Positions 55,998 to 64,000 of a stretch of DNA of 64,000 nt are shown in pieces. The notes under the pieces are model-generated. The model was given only the letters and a program-made list of their open reading frames with translations, did no database searches and was not told the origin of the DNA. Both the position numbers and the translations under genes were made by a program. The stretch comes from Ashinkailepas kermadecensis (taxonomy: Eukaryota > Arthropoda > Thecostraca > Neolepadidae). Numbering within the stretch: position 1 is the stretch's first letter; every line of letters starts with the position of its first letter. Location: NCBI GenBank assembly GCA_034440615.1, contig JAOTOM010002242.1, positions 1 to 64,000 on the forward strand, in the 5' to 3' direction.

Positions 55998-57407
55998 TTA
56001 GGTATATTGAGCTGATGTGCCCTGAATACCCAAAATCCCGCGAAAATTAGAATCTGACAGAAAATTGCGAAAAATGGCGCTAGGTGGTGCTAATAAAAAA
56101 TGATTTTTGCAATTAGGAACAGTACCTGATATGTGTGTCGAGCAGAATTTAAACATAGCTTCCGGGTTCAATATCTGGTCTCCGTCTGGCCGCTGAATGC
56201 TTGCCCTTGCCGTCAGGCGTTTCACGGTCCCACCTACGCCGTCGCACGGACCTTTTCCATGGCAGGTGGCAAAATAATGCCACTCGCAGTCAACGTTGAA
56301 GTACTGCTTGTGCAGACACATGTTCCTTATATTATGTTTATTCTTGTATTGTGCTGCACAGCCGTCTGTAAAGTAATGCACCTTTCTGACATTTTCATTC
56401 TCGGATTTCATCCGTTCCAGAACCTTTGTTTGGAACGCGTAAACTGAGGCTGTATTGTGGTGCAGATCGTCACTTATGACGCAATAGCTTTTGGTTTGCA
56501 GTGACCCGTCTGGGACTCGCGTTGTAACGTTGTAACGTTACAACGCGTTGTAATGTTGTACAACGTTACGTTCGCGTTGTAACGTTATTCGTCGTTCGAC
56601 GAATGGATGGACAGTGGCCTGTGCGTTCTCCCAATGGTAGCCTTGTACTGCATCTTGCACCAGAAAGGTGTAGTTTTCGGAAAAATCTCCGGAGATCATG
56701 GCCTCATCCTCGGGTAGTTGTCCCTTCAGAGCTTTTAGAAAGTCATTCTGTACGCGCGCTGTATAGTGGTACCTGGTTAGCTTTGATAGGGCATTAGTAA
56801 GCCCCTCGATAAAATCTTCAACGGTCTGCGTCATGTTTACCATCGTGGTTCGATCCGTGCTGATCCACTGTCTAAATTCCACTTCGTCAGTCTCTGCCAA
56901 ACTCGGCATACTGGTCAGAAAATTCCTGAGCTCGTTGACTCCGGGACACTTGTCACATTGCCGAAACATACATTCTTCGTTTTCCACGGAGCAAACAACT
57001 TTCTTCATAAGATCAACGACAGACAAATCGTGACGTATGGCTTGAACCATCAATTTCGGGTTTTGATGATGAATACATACGCAAACTGAATGCGTTCCGC
57101 TAGCGCCGGCTAGCACGCACCAAGGTGGTCGCAGACTAGCGAATGTGGAGAACCCAACAGGCTGAGGAGTTTGCTCCTTGTATTGATGGTAGGCTTCTCT
57201 CAAATTCGAAAGGACCAGTCTCTTCTGGTAAGTTCGCCTTATACCATCCTGACATCGCACACTGACCACGTCTTTCTGTCCTGGTAGTGGTCTACTGATG
57301 TCGTCCTGCTGGTATAAATTAATGACCTCGTCTTTTTTATTCTGGGAGTGAGCAGCAATCGACAGTTTCCTGTCAGTTGTGCCCAAAATTCCATGCGTCG
57401 CTTTCAC
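55998..57407 (-). pseudogene. Transposase-like gene, interrupted
   Basis: One minus-strand frame covers 57407-56540 and, in the same phase, 56520-55998. N-terminal part: DGIRRTYQKRLVLSNLREAY, GASGTHSVCVC, a Cys cluster (CSVENEECMFRQCDKCPG, residues 139-155) and GDFSENYTF (240-248), reaching NAQATVHPFV. After a palindromic insertion with one stop (56538) it continues CVISDDLHHNTASVYAF, HYFTDGCAAQYKNK, CHGKGPCDGVGGTVKR and RASIQRPDGDQIL. I recall this motif set (ADFSENY, DGCAAQYKN, CDG-GGTVKR) from a large uncharacterised transposase-like family in arthropod and cnidarian genomes; the exact superfamily is not known to me. The upstream end has no Met (GTG at 57405), and 3' of CSTHIS a GGTACTG could be a splice donor, so introns are likely. 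Confidence 0.65.
56521..56592. repeat. GTTACAACG palindromic insertion
   Basis: About 60-70 bp of overlapping CGTTGTAACG/CGTTACAACG words within the transposase-like frame, including TTGTACAACG. It separates VHPFV from RVPDGSLQTK, which are expected to be nearly adjacent. Its length preserves the frame, but it introduces a TAA. Confidence 0.8.
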
Positions 57408-58689
57408 TTCCCGAGCTTCCCAACCCCTCCCCCCCCGCCCCGCTCAGCAACACATCCGCCACACGGGCGCGCTCACCGACATCGCTCCCCCGCCACCCCC
57501 CCCCACCCCCAGTCAGCAACACTTCCGCCGCCAAGGAAGGTTTGGTGCCCTTTTGGTGCTGAACTTGGGCCCCTTTGGTGAGATGCCCCCCCTGACAGAG
57601 TTCCTGGCTACGTGCCTGCTCACAGACCGCTGCGTATATGGTCTACATTCAGAAGAATTAGTGACAGGTTACGTAAAACCGGATGTATATTTTAGAAATT
57701 TCATGAAATGCAGCGAGTTTTGAATTGTTCTGTGCTGCTATGTCATTCTATGCCATTCTCGACTGCAGTCGCAACTTGATTATTCTTGGACAACCGGAAA
57801 TTCCCACCGTATGCAACACCGTAAGCTAGGTCTAGCTTTTCCGAGGAAGGTTTCCTCACTGTTGCTTTTCGTTCAACGATATGGCCTAGACATTGACGAT
57901 GGAGTACGCCCTTCCATGAAATGTTTCAGGTTCATTTAGCAGCTATGAGACGTGAAGGACACCCAGCAGAACTTGTCCGAGGGATAATTTAGTTGTTTCG
58001 GGCGGTGAACCGTCCCTGGAGGCTAAGGTTCAACGTTCAGCACCTGTGATTAAAACACAAGTGGTATGTTTTATTGATCATGCGGTGCATCGTCAGGGGT
58101 GGGGGGTGGGGGGGGCTGATTTAGGGTGTTCTGGAGAAGTGTTTTGTTTTGGAGTTGCACGAGTGATGAATACTCTCTGTGATAACTTGTTATTTTCTGT
58201 GAAGTGCATTAGGGCTATGTGAACCTTACAATACGGAGTTGTTCACATGGACTGTATGTTGTCGTGTTGAAGGAGTTTCAGGTGGCCAAGCGTCTGCTGA
58301 ATTGTGAATCAAGCCGGGGCAATGTGACCATATGAAGGGTTGTCACAAATTGTGACATTGTAATGAGGGCACTGAGTTTCCCAGTGGTTTCTCTAGAGTT
58401 CCGGGATGTCGTTTTATATAAATATTTGTTTGCAACGTCTCGTTAAACACGCGGCGGCCATTAAACATCAGCACTTGTGCTTTGCTTGCTTGTTTTGCTG
58501 TGTTTGTGTATGAAAATGGTACTAATCGTGGGCACTATGGGAGATGCATGGATACTAGTTGTAGAATCCATTTGGTTCTTCGAGACGACAAGTCGTTTAG
58601 AAGTATCCAATAGATTCTACAAGTAGTATATGTGCATTTTTCAAGGGTTCTACGATAAATACTATTGTCGTTTTCCTGAGATGCTTGGA
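57408..58689. other. Unassigned; C-rich block then unique DNA
   Basis: 57420-57530 is C-rich with repeated CAGCAACAC-TCCGCC. No gene is recognised in the rest. G-run GGGGTGGGGGGTGGGGGGGG near 58097. Confidence 0.35.
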
Positions 58690-58995
58690 TTAGCGTCAAT
58701 GTACTAGAACGAGTACCTAAGCATTTCAGTACCTTGGAAGTACTACCATCAGAGCCACTGCTGGTGTTTATTTTGCACCCATGATACAAATTGGATGCTA
58801 GTCTTACCCTAGTACCCTACGGGGGCTGAAATATGCGGTTAGCATGATACGGGTAGTAGGATATTAGCACCATGCTAGCATCAAGGTACTAGCTAACATG
58901 GTACTACAGGTAGCGCCATGGGTACTGTGATAAGAATCTAAATGCTACAGGGGCGATACTGGTAGCACCATCTAGATTGTTTAAAAAGCACCTTA
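58690..58995. repeat. GGTACTA/TAGTACC-rich degenerate block
   Basis: Many occurrences of CTAGTACC, GGTACTAG, GGTACTACAGGTAGC and TTAGCACCATGCTAGCA in both orientations within 300 bp. No clean period. Confidence 0.5.
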
Positions 58996-59214
58996 CGGCT
59001 GCTGGTTTTTGCTGCACCGATTAGCACCCAAGGGGTTCTTCTTTTTTAACAGTGCAGTACACCTTGCAGTTTCTTCACATGCACTGCAGTAACAACAGTG
59101 AGTAAATGTTGGCCCAGATATCAATCATGCAGGCTGGTGCGCTTTGGTACATGCAGCATTCCAAGACCATGGAACACTGTGCAGCAAATGGAAACTGGCG
59201 CCGGCATGTAGCTG
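58996..59214. other. Unassigned
   Basis: Nothing recognised. Confidence 0.4.
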
Positions 59215-59440
59215 GGGGTTGTCTACCGGTTCGGTATATTTTGGGGGGACACAGCGCGGTTTTTAGGGCCATGGCGTGAACTTGGAGATTCGCTGGTGTG
59301 ATTGATTTTTGTGGGCCTCGACGCGAGATCTCTGGGCTTCCCTGCACTTAGTTTGGGGCCATGATGGGAATTTCCAGGCCATATTTTTCCCGGCGCGAGT
59401 TGCCGGGCCCGACTAGAACCCCTCTGGCACGCCGAGGGGC
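59215..59440. repeat. Degenerate GC/A-tract array, inverted short block
   Basis: Units such as GCGCGGTTTTTAGGGCCAT and GATTTTTGTGGGCCTCGACG, and TTAGTTTGGGGCCATGATGG, look like the 6163-8830 repeat read on the other strand. Confidence 0.5.
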
Positions 59441-60049
59441 CATGGCACCCTTAGCCCTCCCGGTTGCCTTACTAGACACGGCTAACGCGGCGAACAATTC
59501 ATGTGCTGCTCGTGTATATCGCGGTCTGGCTGATGGGGCTGGAAGCTCTCGCGTGGTGTCTCCGATTGCACCCTGCTCTGCACTCGCCGTCCCTTCCAAC
59601 CCTGAAGTCGTAGCGTCCGACGAAAAATCCTGTCGTGGAAGATTTGATGAAGTGCTTCAGGTCCAGCCGGCGTCGATCACTGGAGGTCGGAGCGAAGAGC
59701 ATGCAATGTGCACGTTACTGCCTGTGTGCGCGCAGTACAGGTAACAATTGCAGCCGACGAGCGTGGCCGTGGTGGCAGTAGGTCGCCGTCGGAGCTGGTA
59801 GTCGGCGGTGGCACTCAAAGTCGGCAGGAGGTGACGCTCAGAGGTGACAGGTGCCGGGACTTAAAGGTGAGAGAAATTCAGTGGCATTCAGAGGGGAAAT
59901 AAGTTGAGAACCACAAGTCGGAGCAGGAAGCCAGCAGGAAGACATCCGTCGGAGCAGGAGGTAAACGGTGGTGGCAGGAAAAGGAAGCAGATTAACGAGG
60001 GGGCAGCCAGTGTAGGGAAAGGCGGAGAGGAAGAGGTAAAAAGTCTGAC
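59441..60049. other. Region upstream of the lectin-like gene
   Basis: GC-rich, with dispersed GGAGCAGG/GGCAGGAGGTGACG purine-rich words on the plus strand. No TATA box is evident. It may contain 5' UTR or an upstream non-coding exon. No stable protein frame is recognised. Confidence 0.35.
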
Positions 60050-60754
60050 ATGTCGGTGTGGGTGTTTTGCCTTCTCTACTGGGGGTCGTCTGCCAGCGCT
60101 ATGCGTTTCGGTCAGTTCGACAGGAACGGAGAGAACAGCGGCCTGGCAGCGTCCTGCCCCAATGAGGAGCTGTCGCGACACCCCTCCCGTAGTCTGCTGC
60201 ATTGCGCTAACCTCTGCTTGAAGGCGGGTGATGCCTGCGTCGGCTTCCGCCGCTCGTCGTCGACTTGCGTCCTCTTCTCAGCACCACCCCAGGATCAGAG
60301 CGGCACGTACAGCCAACACTGGAAGCCTCCTCCGGCCGGCTACAGCTCATGCGGTCGCACTGCCTACCGCGTGTATCCGCCCATGTCGCGAGACGCCATC
60401 AAAGGACAGTGCGCGGCTGACGGGGGCCGGATGGCCATACCCCTGACGGCCACCGAGCGGTGCTGCGTCCAGATCCTGATCGACCATGCCGGCGCAACTC
60501 CAGGCTTCAGCTCTCGCAGACTCGGTAACAAAAATGCCGGCTACTTGGGTGCGATCGTTCACGGACTGCCGTCCGACTACACCACCACCGACCTGAACGG
60601 CGTGGAGATACAGGTGCCGCAGGATGCGTGGGCGTCGGGACAGCCAATCTTAAAAGTCAGTCTGAACTTCGCAGTGCTGCTGGACGAAAAGTACTACGAC
60701 TGGCGCGGTACGGCTACACTAATGAACGTCTGTGAGGTTCGTCTGCTACCGTAG
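60050..60754 (+). CDS. Secreted PAN/Apple-like and C-type-lectin-like protein
   Basis: 234 codons without an intron. Residues 1-17 (MSVWVFCLLYWGSSASA) form a signal peptide with an Ala-x-Ala cleavage site, which supports this start; the context GACATG has a purine at -3. Residues 36-75 have the PAN/Apple spacing (Cys 36, 52, 56, 63, 73; CANLC, CVGF, CVLF). Residues 105-234 resemble a C-type-lectin-like fold: GQCAADGGRMAIP at the start, YYDWRG and a final NVCEV. EPN/QPD and WND calcium/sugar motifs are absent, so classic calcium-dependent sugar binding is doubtful. The mature part has 10 cysteines, an even number fitting an extracellular disulphide-bonded protein. It probably acts outside the cell in recognition, immunity or matrix. 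Codon use is GC-rich. A retrotransposon remnant lies just past the stop. It could be complete, or the last exon of a longer gene. Confidence 0.72.
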   Translation: MSVWVFCLLYWGSSASAMRFGQFDRNGENSGLAASCPNEELSRHPSRSLLHCANLCLKAGDACVGFRRSSSTCVLFSAPPQDQSGTYSQHWKPPPAGYSSCGRTAYRVYPPMSRDAIKGQCAADGGRMAIPLTATERCCVQILIDHAGATPGFSSRRLGNKNAGYLGAIVHGLPSDYTTTDLNGVEIQVPQDAWASGQPILKVSLNFAVLLDEKYYDWRGTATLMNVCEVRLLP

Positions 60755-60800
60755 TTGCGAAATCTACTCCTGGCATCGTCTTTGGACTTTTGTTGGGTTC

Positions 60801-60832
60801 GGCACTTCGGCCTCCTCAGGCCATTTCGTGCC
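60801..60832 (-). other. 3'-terminal hairpin of the retrotransposon
   Basis: GGCAC (60801-60805) pairs with GTGCC (60828-60832), and GGCCT (60809-60813) with AGGCC (60818-60822), loop CCTC. Hairpins near the 3' end of non-LTR RNAs are often the reverse transcriptase recognition site. Confidence 0.7.
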
Positions 60833-60868
60833 ATAATGAGAAAATGTATATTGTGTTATGCTAAATAA

Positions 60869-62100
60869 TTAAGTTGATAAATCTTGGAACAGGTTTGTAT
60901 TGCGGAGAAAATTGACAAGTAGTTTGATGAGGATTGGATGGTCATCGCCTAATAGTATAGGCAGAGTAAAAGGAATTTTGTGTGTATGGCAAAAATCCGT
61001 CAGTGCTTTTCGTGGGCCTTGGTGCTTCTGACAATGAAGGAGAATATGTGGAACTGTAAGATATGTATTGCATGATGAGCATGAAGGTCGAGGTGAAGCC
61101 GTGTATATATATCGATGGGTAAGAAAACTATGGCCAATGTGTAAGCGTGATAGGACTTTATCTTCGTGTCGGTTTTTTTGAAAAGATGATGCCCATGGTT
61201 CAATAGTAGGCTTGATGAGTCGTAATTGTGTATGGTTTGTGTTTTGTGTCCAGTTTTGTGTCCAAAAAAGTCGAATTATCTGTTGTATTAATGATTTAAT
61301 GCTGTCAAAATGTGGTGGTATTTCTGTAATGTTTGGAAGTTGTAATGATTGTTTTGCTAATTTGTCGGCTTCTTCGTTTCCTGGGATGCCGCAGTGGCTG
61401 GGCACCCACAGGAAACGGACCCTCACGCCCATCATGTAAAGTGTTTGAAGTGTGTCATAGATGGAAATATGGCAATGGTGTGAAAAAGAAAGTGAAGAAA
61501 GCGATTGAAGAACAGATTTTGAGTTAGAACAAACAACGACGCTGCGCATGGGGTGAAAAAGGAAACGATTACGAATATAACGAAGGGCAATGAGAATGGC
61601 GCGTAGTTCGGCAATGAAGATGGAAGTTCCGTTTGGTAGGCGATGTTCTGTTGTGTGTGTACCCGAAACAATGGCGTTTCCTGTGGTGTTAGTATCCTTA
61701 GATCCGTCAGTAAATATAAAGGGAATATGACGATATCGAGACCGAAGCTGGTGGAATTTTTGTTTGGCATATTCTGGACAAAGTTGTGATTTTGGGGTGG
61801 TGGTTACATCAAATATGTGTCGTTCGGCCATCTGCCACGGTGGTGTAGTAGGCTGAGGAAGAAAAGTAATTTGTTGAATATTATATTGAACTTGTGTAGA
61901 AAATGTTTTAACACGTGAAGCTATGGTAAGACCGGTTCGCTTTTCGGCTGGACCTAAATAGTTGTAGTGTAAGTTTTGGAGAATTTGCAATGATGCGTGT
62001 GTGGTGTGGTGTTCTTTAAACTTAATTTTTGCGGCATAACTGAGTGTTTGTTCCTTTCTTCGTAGAGCTAATGGTGGAATTCCTGATTCGGTTTGTAGAG
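60869..62100 (-). pseudogene. Retrotransposon RNase H domain, catalytic Asp lost
   Basis: Long intact frame (373 codons from the first ATG at 61990, open upstream). RNase H motifs: FTDGSK (Asp 95), FIAELRAIL (Glu 128), CSNSKSVLQSL where the third acid should be Asp (S-D-S) but codon 61523-61525 is AAC (Asn 156), and PSHCGIPGNEEADKLAK (His 199, Asp 209). The C-terminal CSSC-HILLHC is the usual CCHC-like knuckle after this domain. Normal role: degrade the RNA of the RNA-DNA hybrid during reverse transcription. The single D-to-N change would abolish or cripple catalysis, although the frame has no stop. Confidence 0.82.
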
Positions 62101-62108
62101 AAATAAAT

Positions 62109-62350
62109 GATGCGAGAAGTAGTCATTGTACGGAGTAAACGTGGGCACGGCGCACGCAAATTGCGCCGCTGCGCCGCTGCGCCGGCGGCGCACCATAAAA
62201 ACAGGCGGCGCAGCGGCGCCGGCGCGAATTCGAAAGAAACCGGCGCAACGGCGCGCGGCGCAAGTAAAAAATCCGCGCCGCTGTCCGCGCCGCTGTCCGC
62301 GCCGCTGTCCGCGCCGCTGTCCGCGCCGCTGCCCAGCTTTAGCGAGCGAT
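62109..62350. repeat. GC-rich block with (GCCGCTGTCCGC)n
   Basis: GGCGC/GCGCC-rich stretch. 62275-62335 has about five 12-bp GCCGCTGTCCGC units. Alternating GCGCCG words are partly self-complementary. Confidence 0.85.
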
Positions 62351-62930
62351 AAAAGACGACCTAAGAATCCGACGCGGCAAACACATATGTACCTGACTTC
62401 CTGTTACGTGTAGTATTATAAGTAATTATACTAACCATATACATTAGTAAAAGTAACTACCTGTAAAGTTCTATATACATTACTAAATATTTTAGTAACC
62501 TTTAAAACCTTGAAACCTTTAAAACCTTACGGTAGGGTTTTGACTTTATAGGGTAAACTGAAAGGTGTCAGACTGAGAGAGACTCAGACATTGCATTTTT
62601 TTAAATATTAAAAAAGGTAATTACCAAAAAGTAATTGGGGTGCCATTGTAAAGGCAACACCCCACAGACACTTCAGTTTTGTTCATTGCAATCCTTCAGA
62701 AATAAATAGAAGAAATTGCTCCTAATGGCGCCCTAGGCTTGTCAGAGCGTATAGAATTTGTAATCTAGGGTAAAGATTTTCGTCGTTTAGAGCAGCTGAT
62801 TGCCACTACAGTGCGAGTCTCTAGTCTCTACCCTGACTGGAGTGCTGCACAAACACCAGATTTTTAAATCTATTTTACTGAAGATGAGCATTTGGTTACT
62901 TTTATAATCATCTTTATTGGTGTATGTCTT
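62351..62930. other. Unassigned AT-rich
   Basis: No gene. TTTAAAACCTTGAAACCTTTAAAACCTTA-type short direct repeats at 62500-62530. Confidence 0.4.
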
Positions 62931-62988
62931 TACACACACACACACACATACACACATACCTATATATATATATACAGATATATATATA

Positions 62989-63056
<68 letters not shown>
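62931..63056. repeat. (AC)n-(TA)n compound microsatellite
   Basis: ACACACAC tract, TATATAC/ACATAC transitional units, then about 65 bp of (TA)n. Confidence 0.97.
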
Positions 63057-63057
<1 letters not shown>

Positions 63058-63137
63058 ATGTCCTTCTTTTCAATTTTCAAAATAGGTAACACGTATTCCG
63101 TATCTAGTTCAGGAATGTCCGTATTTCCTTGTCAATC

Positions 63138-63356
63138 ATTGTGGATATATTAAAAGCTAAGTTGATATTCAAGATCCAGAAACGACCCAATGTTAGATGA
63201 AAAAAGTGCAATATATATTGTGACGTTTTGGCCATAGGCCATGATCAAACAATGGCCTATGGCCGAAACGTCACAATATATATTTGCAATTTGTTTTCTT
63301 ACATTGAGTCGCTCCTAGATCATGAAGATCAACTTAGCTTTTAATATATCCACAAT
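63138..63356. mobile_element. Near-palindromic element, 105-bp arms
   Basis: Arms 63138-63242 and 63252-63356 with a 9-base loop (GATCAAACA). Outer part ATTGTGGATATATTAAAAGC, inner part TTGGCCATAGGCCAT against ATGGCCTATGGCC. The inner 35 bp are nearly perfect and the middle of the arms is more diverged. The right arm contains GGCCTATGGCCGAAACGTC. Confidence 0.88.
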
Positions 63357-64000
63357 ACGTATTCTTTTGCATTGCTATTTGCATACGAATGCATTAGAAG
63401 GCTATATCGCCTGCATCCTGTTCGCCGTAATATTTAATACCGATATCGGAATCTAAAATACAGCAAAATAAGTCATCTGTCCGTATCAATGTGTAACGAA
63501 GTTCTGTTTCATGCCCACTGTCTCGCTTATGTCGGGGGTAAACTTCTTTGGCACGGTGATAGACTATGGATCTGATCGTTGACGATAAACTCCCGGGTAT
63601 ATTTTCAATGACTCTCTGTTTCGATCTCAGAGCTCTGATCCAAACAACTTACCAGACACCACATGAAATTCGGCACTTATATTTGCGTCCAATTATTTAG
63701 TTTCAATAGTGCAGCGTGATAGTCAAATTAGTGCTACAGTGCCTTTAGATAATCGACGGCTTCAATTGCTCAACAGACGATTTACACGGCCATCCCACAT
63801 CTTCATACATTTTGTCATACAACAGTCACATTTTCATACAGCGTCTCAGTATCTCATCTCAAGTCCCAAGTTCCGATATTCCAAGAGGCAGCAGTTACAA
63901 CAGATACTTCAGCTTACATATTGACCGGTCTTCACACACTCTACAACTTTCATCTCAAAGGACTACATTTCAACAGTCACACAGCGACTGTCAGGCAGAG
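63357..64000. other. Unassigned right end
   Basis: No gene or repeat supported; a 71-codon frame at 63709-63924 is not recognised. Confidence 0.4.

Larger units (their letters stand above)
60770..62108 (-). mobile_element. RNase H-bearing non-LTR retrotransposon, 5'-truncated
   Basis: Minus-strand element with only the end of ORF2 and a 3' UTR. The reading frame is open from about 62100 (SGIPPLALRRKEQTLSYAAK, the usual linker after RT) to 60869. The UTR holds a strong nested hairpin (60801-60832) near the presumed 3' end at about 60770. RT and endonuclease are absent. Elements with RNase H after RT belong to the I/LOA-like group. The 5' break at about 62108 meets GC-rich DNA. Confidence 0.75.

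Noticed and set aside
63219..63285. Active hammerhead ribozyme
   Set aside because: GAAAC-GTC is present, but the CTGATGA box is mutated in both orientations; kept only as a remnant possibility.

Overview
This is eukaryotic, very probably invertebrate metazoan, DNA. The content is CR1-type non-LTR retrotransposons, tRNA-derived SINEs, a Ty3/gypsy relic, several families of small inverted-repeat DNA elements, long microsatellites and many minisatellites. Dispersed TTAGG/CCTAA-like stretches (near 36.95, 45.5, 47.2 and 48.45 kb) hint at an arthropod, but I cannot name the species. There is no sign of operons or of bacterial, phage or plasmid organisation.

Layout. 0-17.3 kb is a minisatellite field: about fourteen arrays with units of 12 to 73 bp, broken by SINEs, GC-rich islands, (TA)n/(GA)n tracts, a decayed array of roughly 21-bp units alternating GC blocks and A-tracts (6.2-8.8 kb), and a dead Ty3/gypsy integrase (9.5-10.8 kb) from which a 73-bp minisatellite seems to have grown. 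17.9-21.3 kb is a 5'-truncated CR1 on the minus strand with a SINE inside it. 21.3-29 kb holds a second degenerate GGCCCC/A-rich array, a SINE with clear target duplications, a hAT-like MITE, a CR1 tail and several perfect hairpins. 29-32.9 kb is a pile-up of CR1 and other non-LTR pieces. 33-49 kb is AT-richer and mostly small DNA elements, notably two related TTAA-flanked MITE families crowded with AGGTCA/TGACCT hexamers. 49.2-54.1 kb is one CR1 copy split by two later insertions: a 2.3-kb fold-back element with very long inverted repeats and a TTAA MITE. 55-57.4 kb has a small GCGTCGCCAC-ended MITE and a broken transposase-like gene. 60.05-60.75 kb carries the one host gene I can support, a short secreted PAN/Apple plus C-type-lectin-like protein, followed within about 50 bp by an RNase H-encoding non-LTR remnant in the opposite orientation. 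The last 2 kb is simple repeats and a 105-bp-arm inverted repeat.

The window is mainly a record of nested transposition. CR1 copies provide empty-site comparisons that date and delimit the insertions. The signals most worth a second look are the hormone-receptor-like half-site clusters in the TTAA MITEs, the fold-back element whose right arm has grown a minisatellite, the integrase-derived 73-bp minisatellite, and repeated creation of perfect short hairpins. No intact transposase or reverse transcriptase is present. Almost all long ORFs in the tandem arrays are artefacts of repeat units whose length is a multiple of three.
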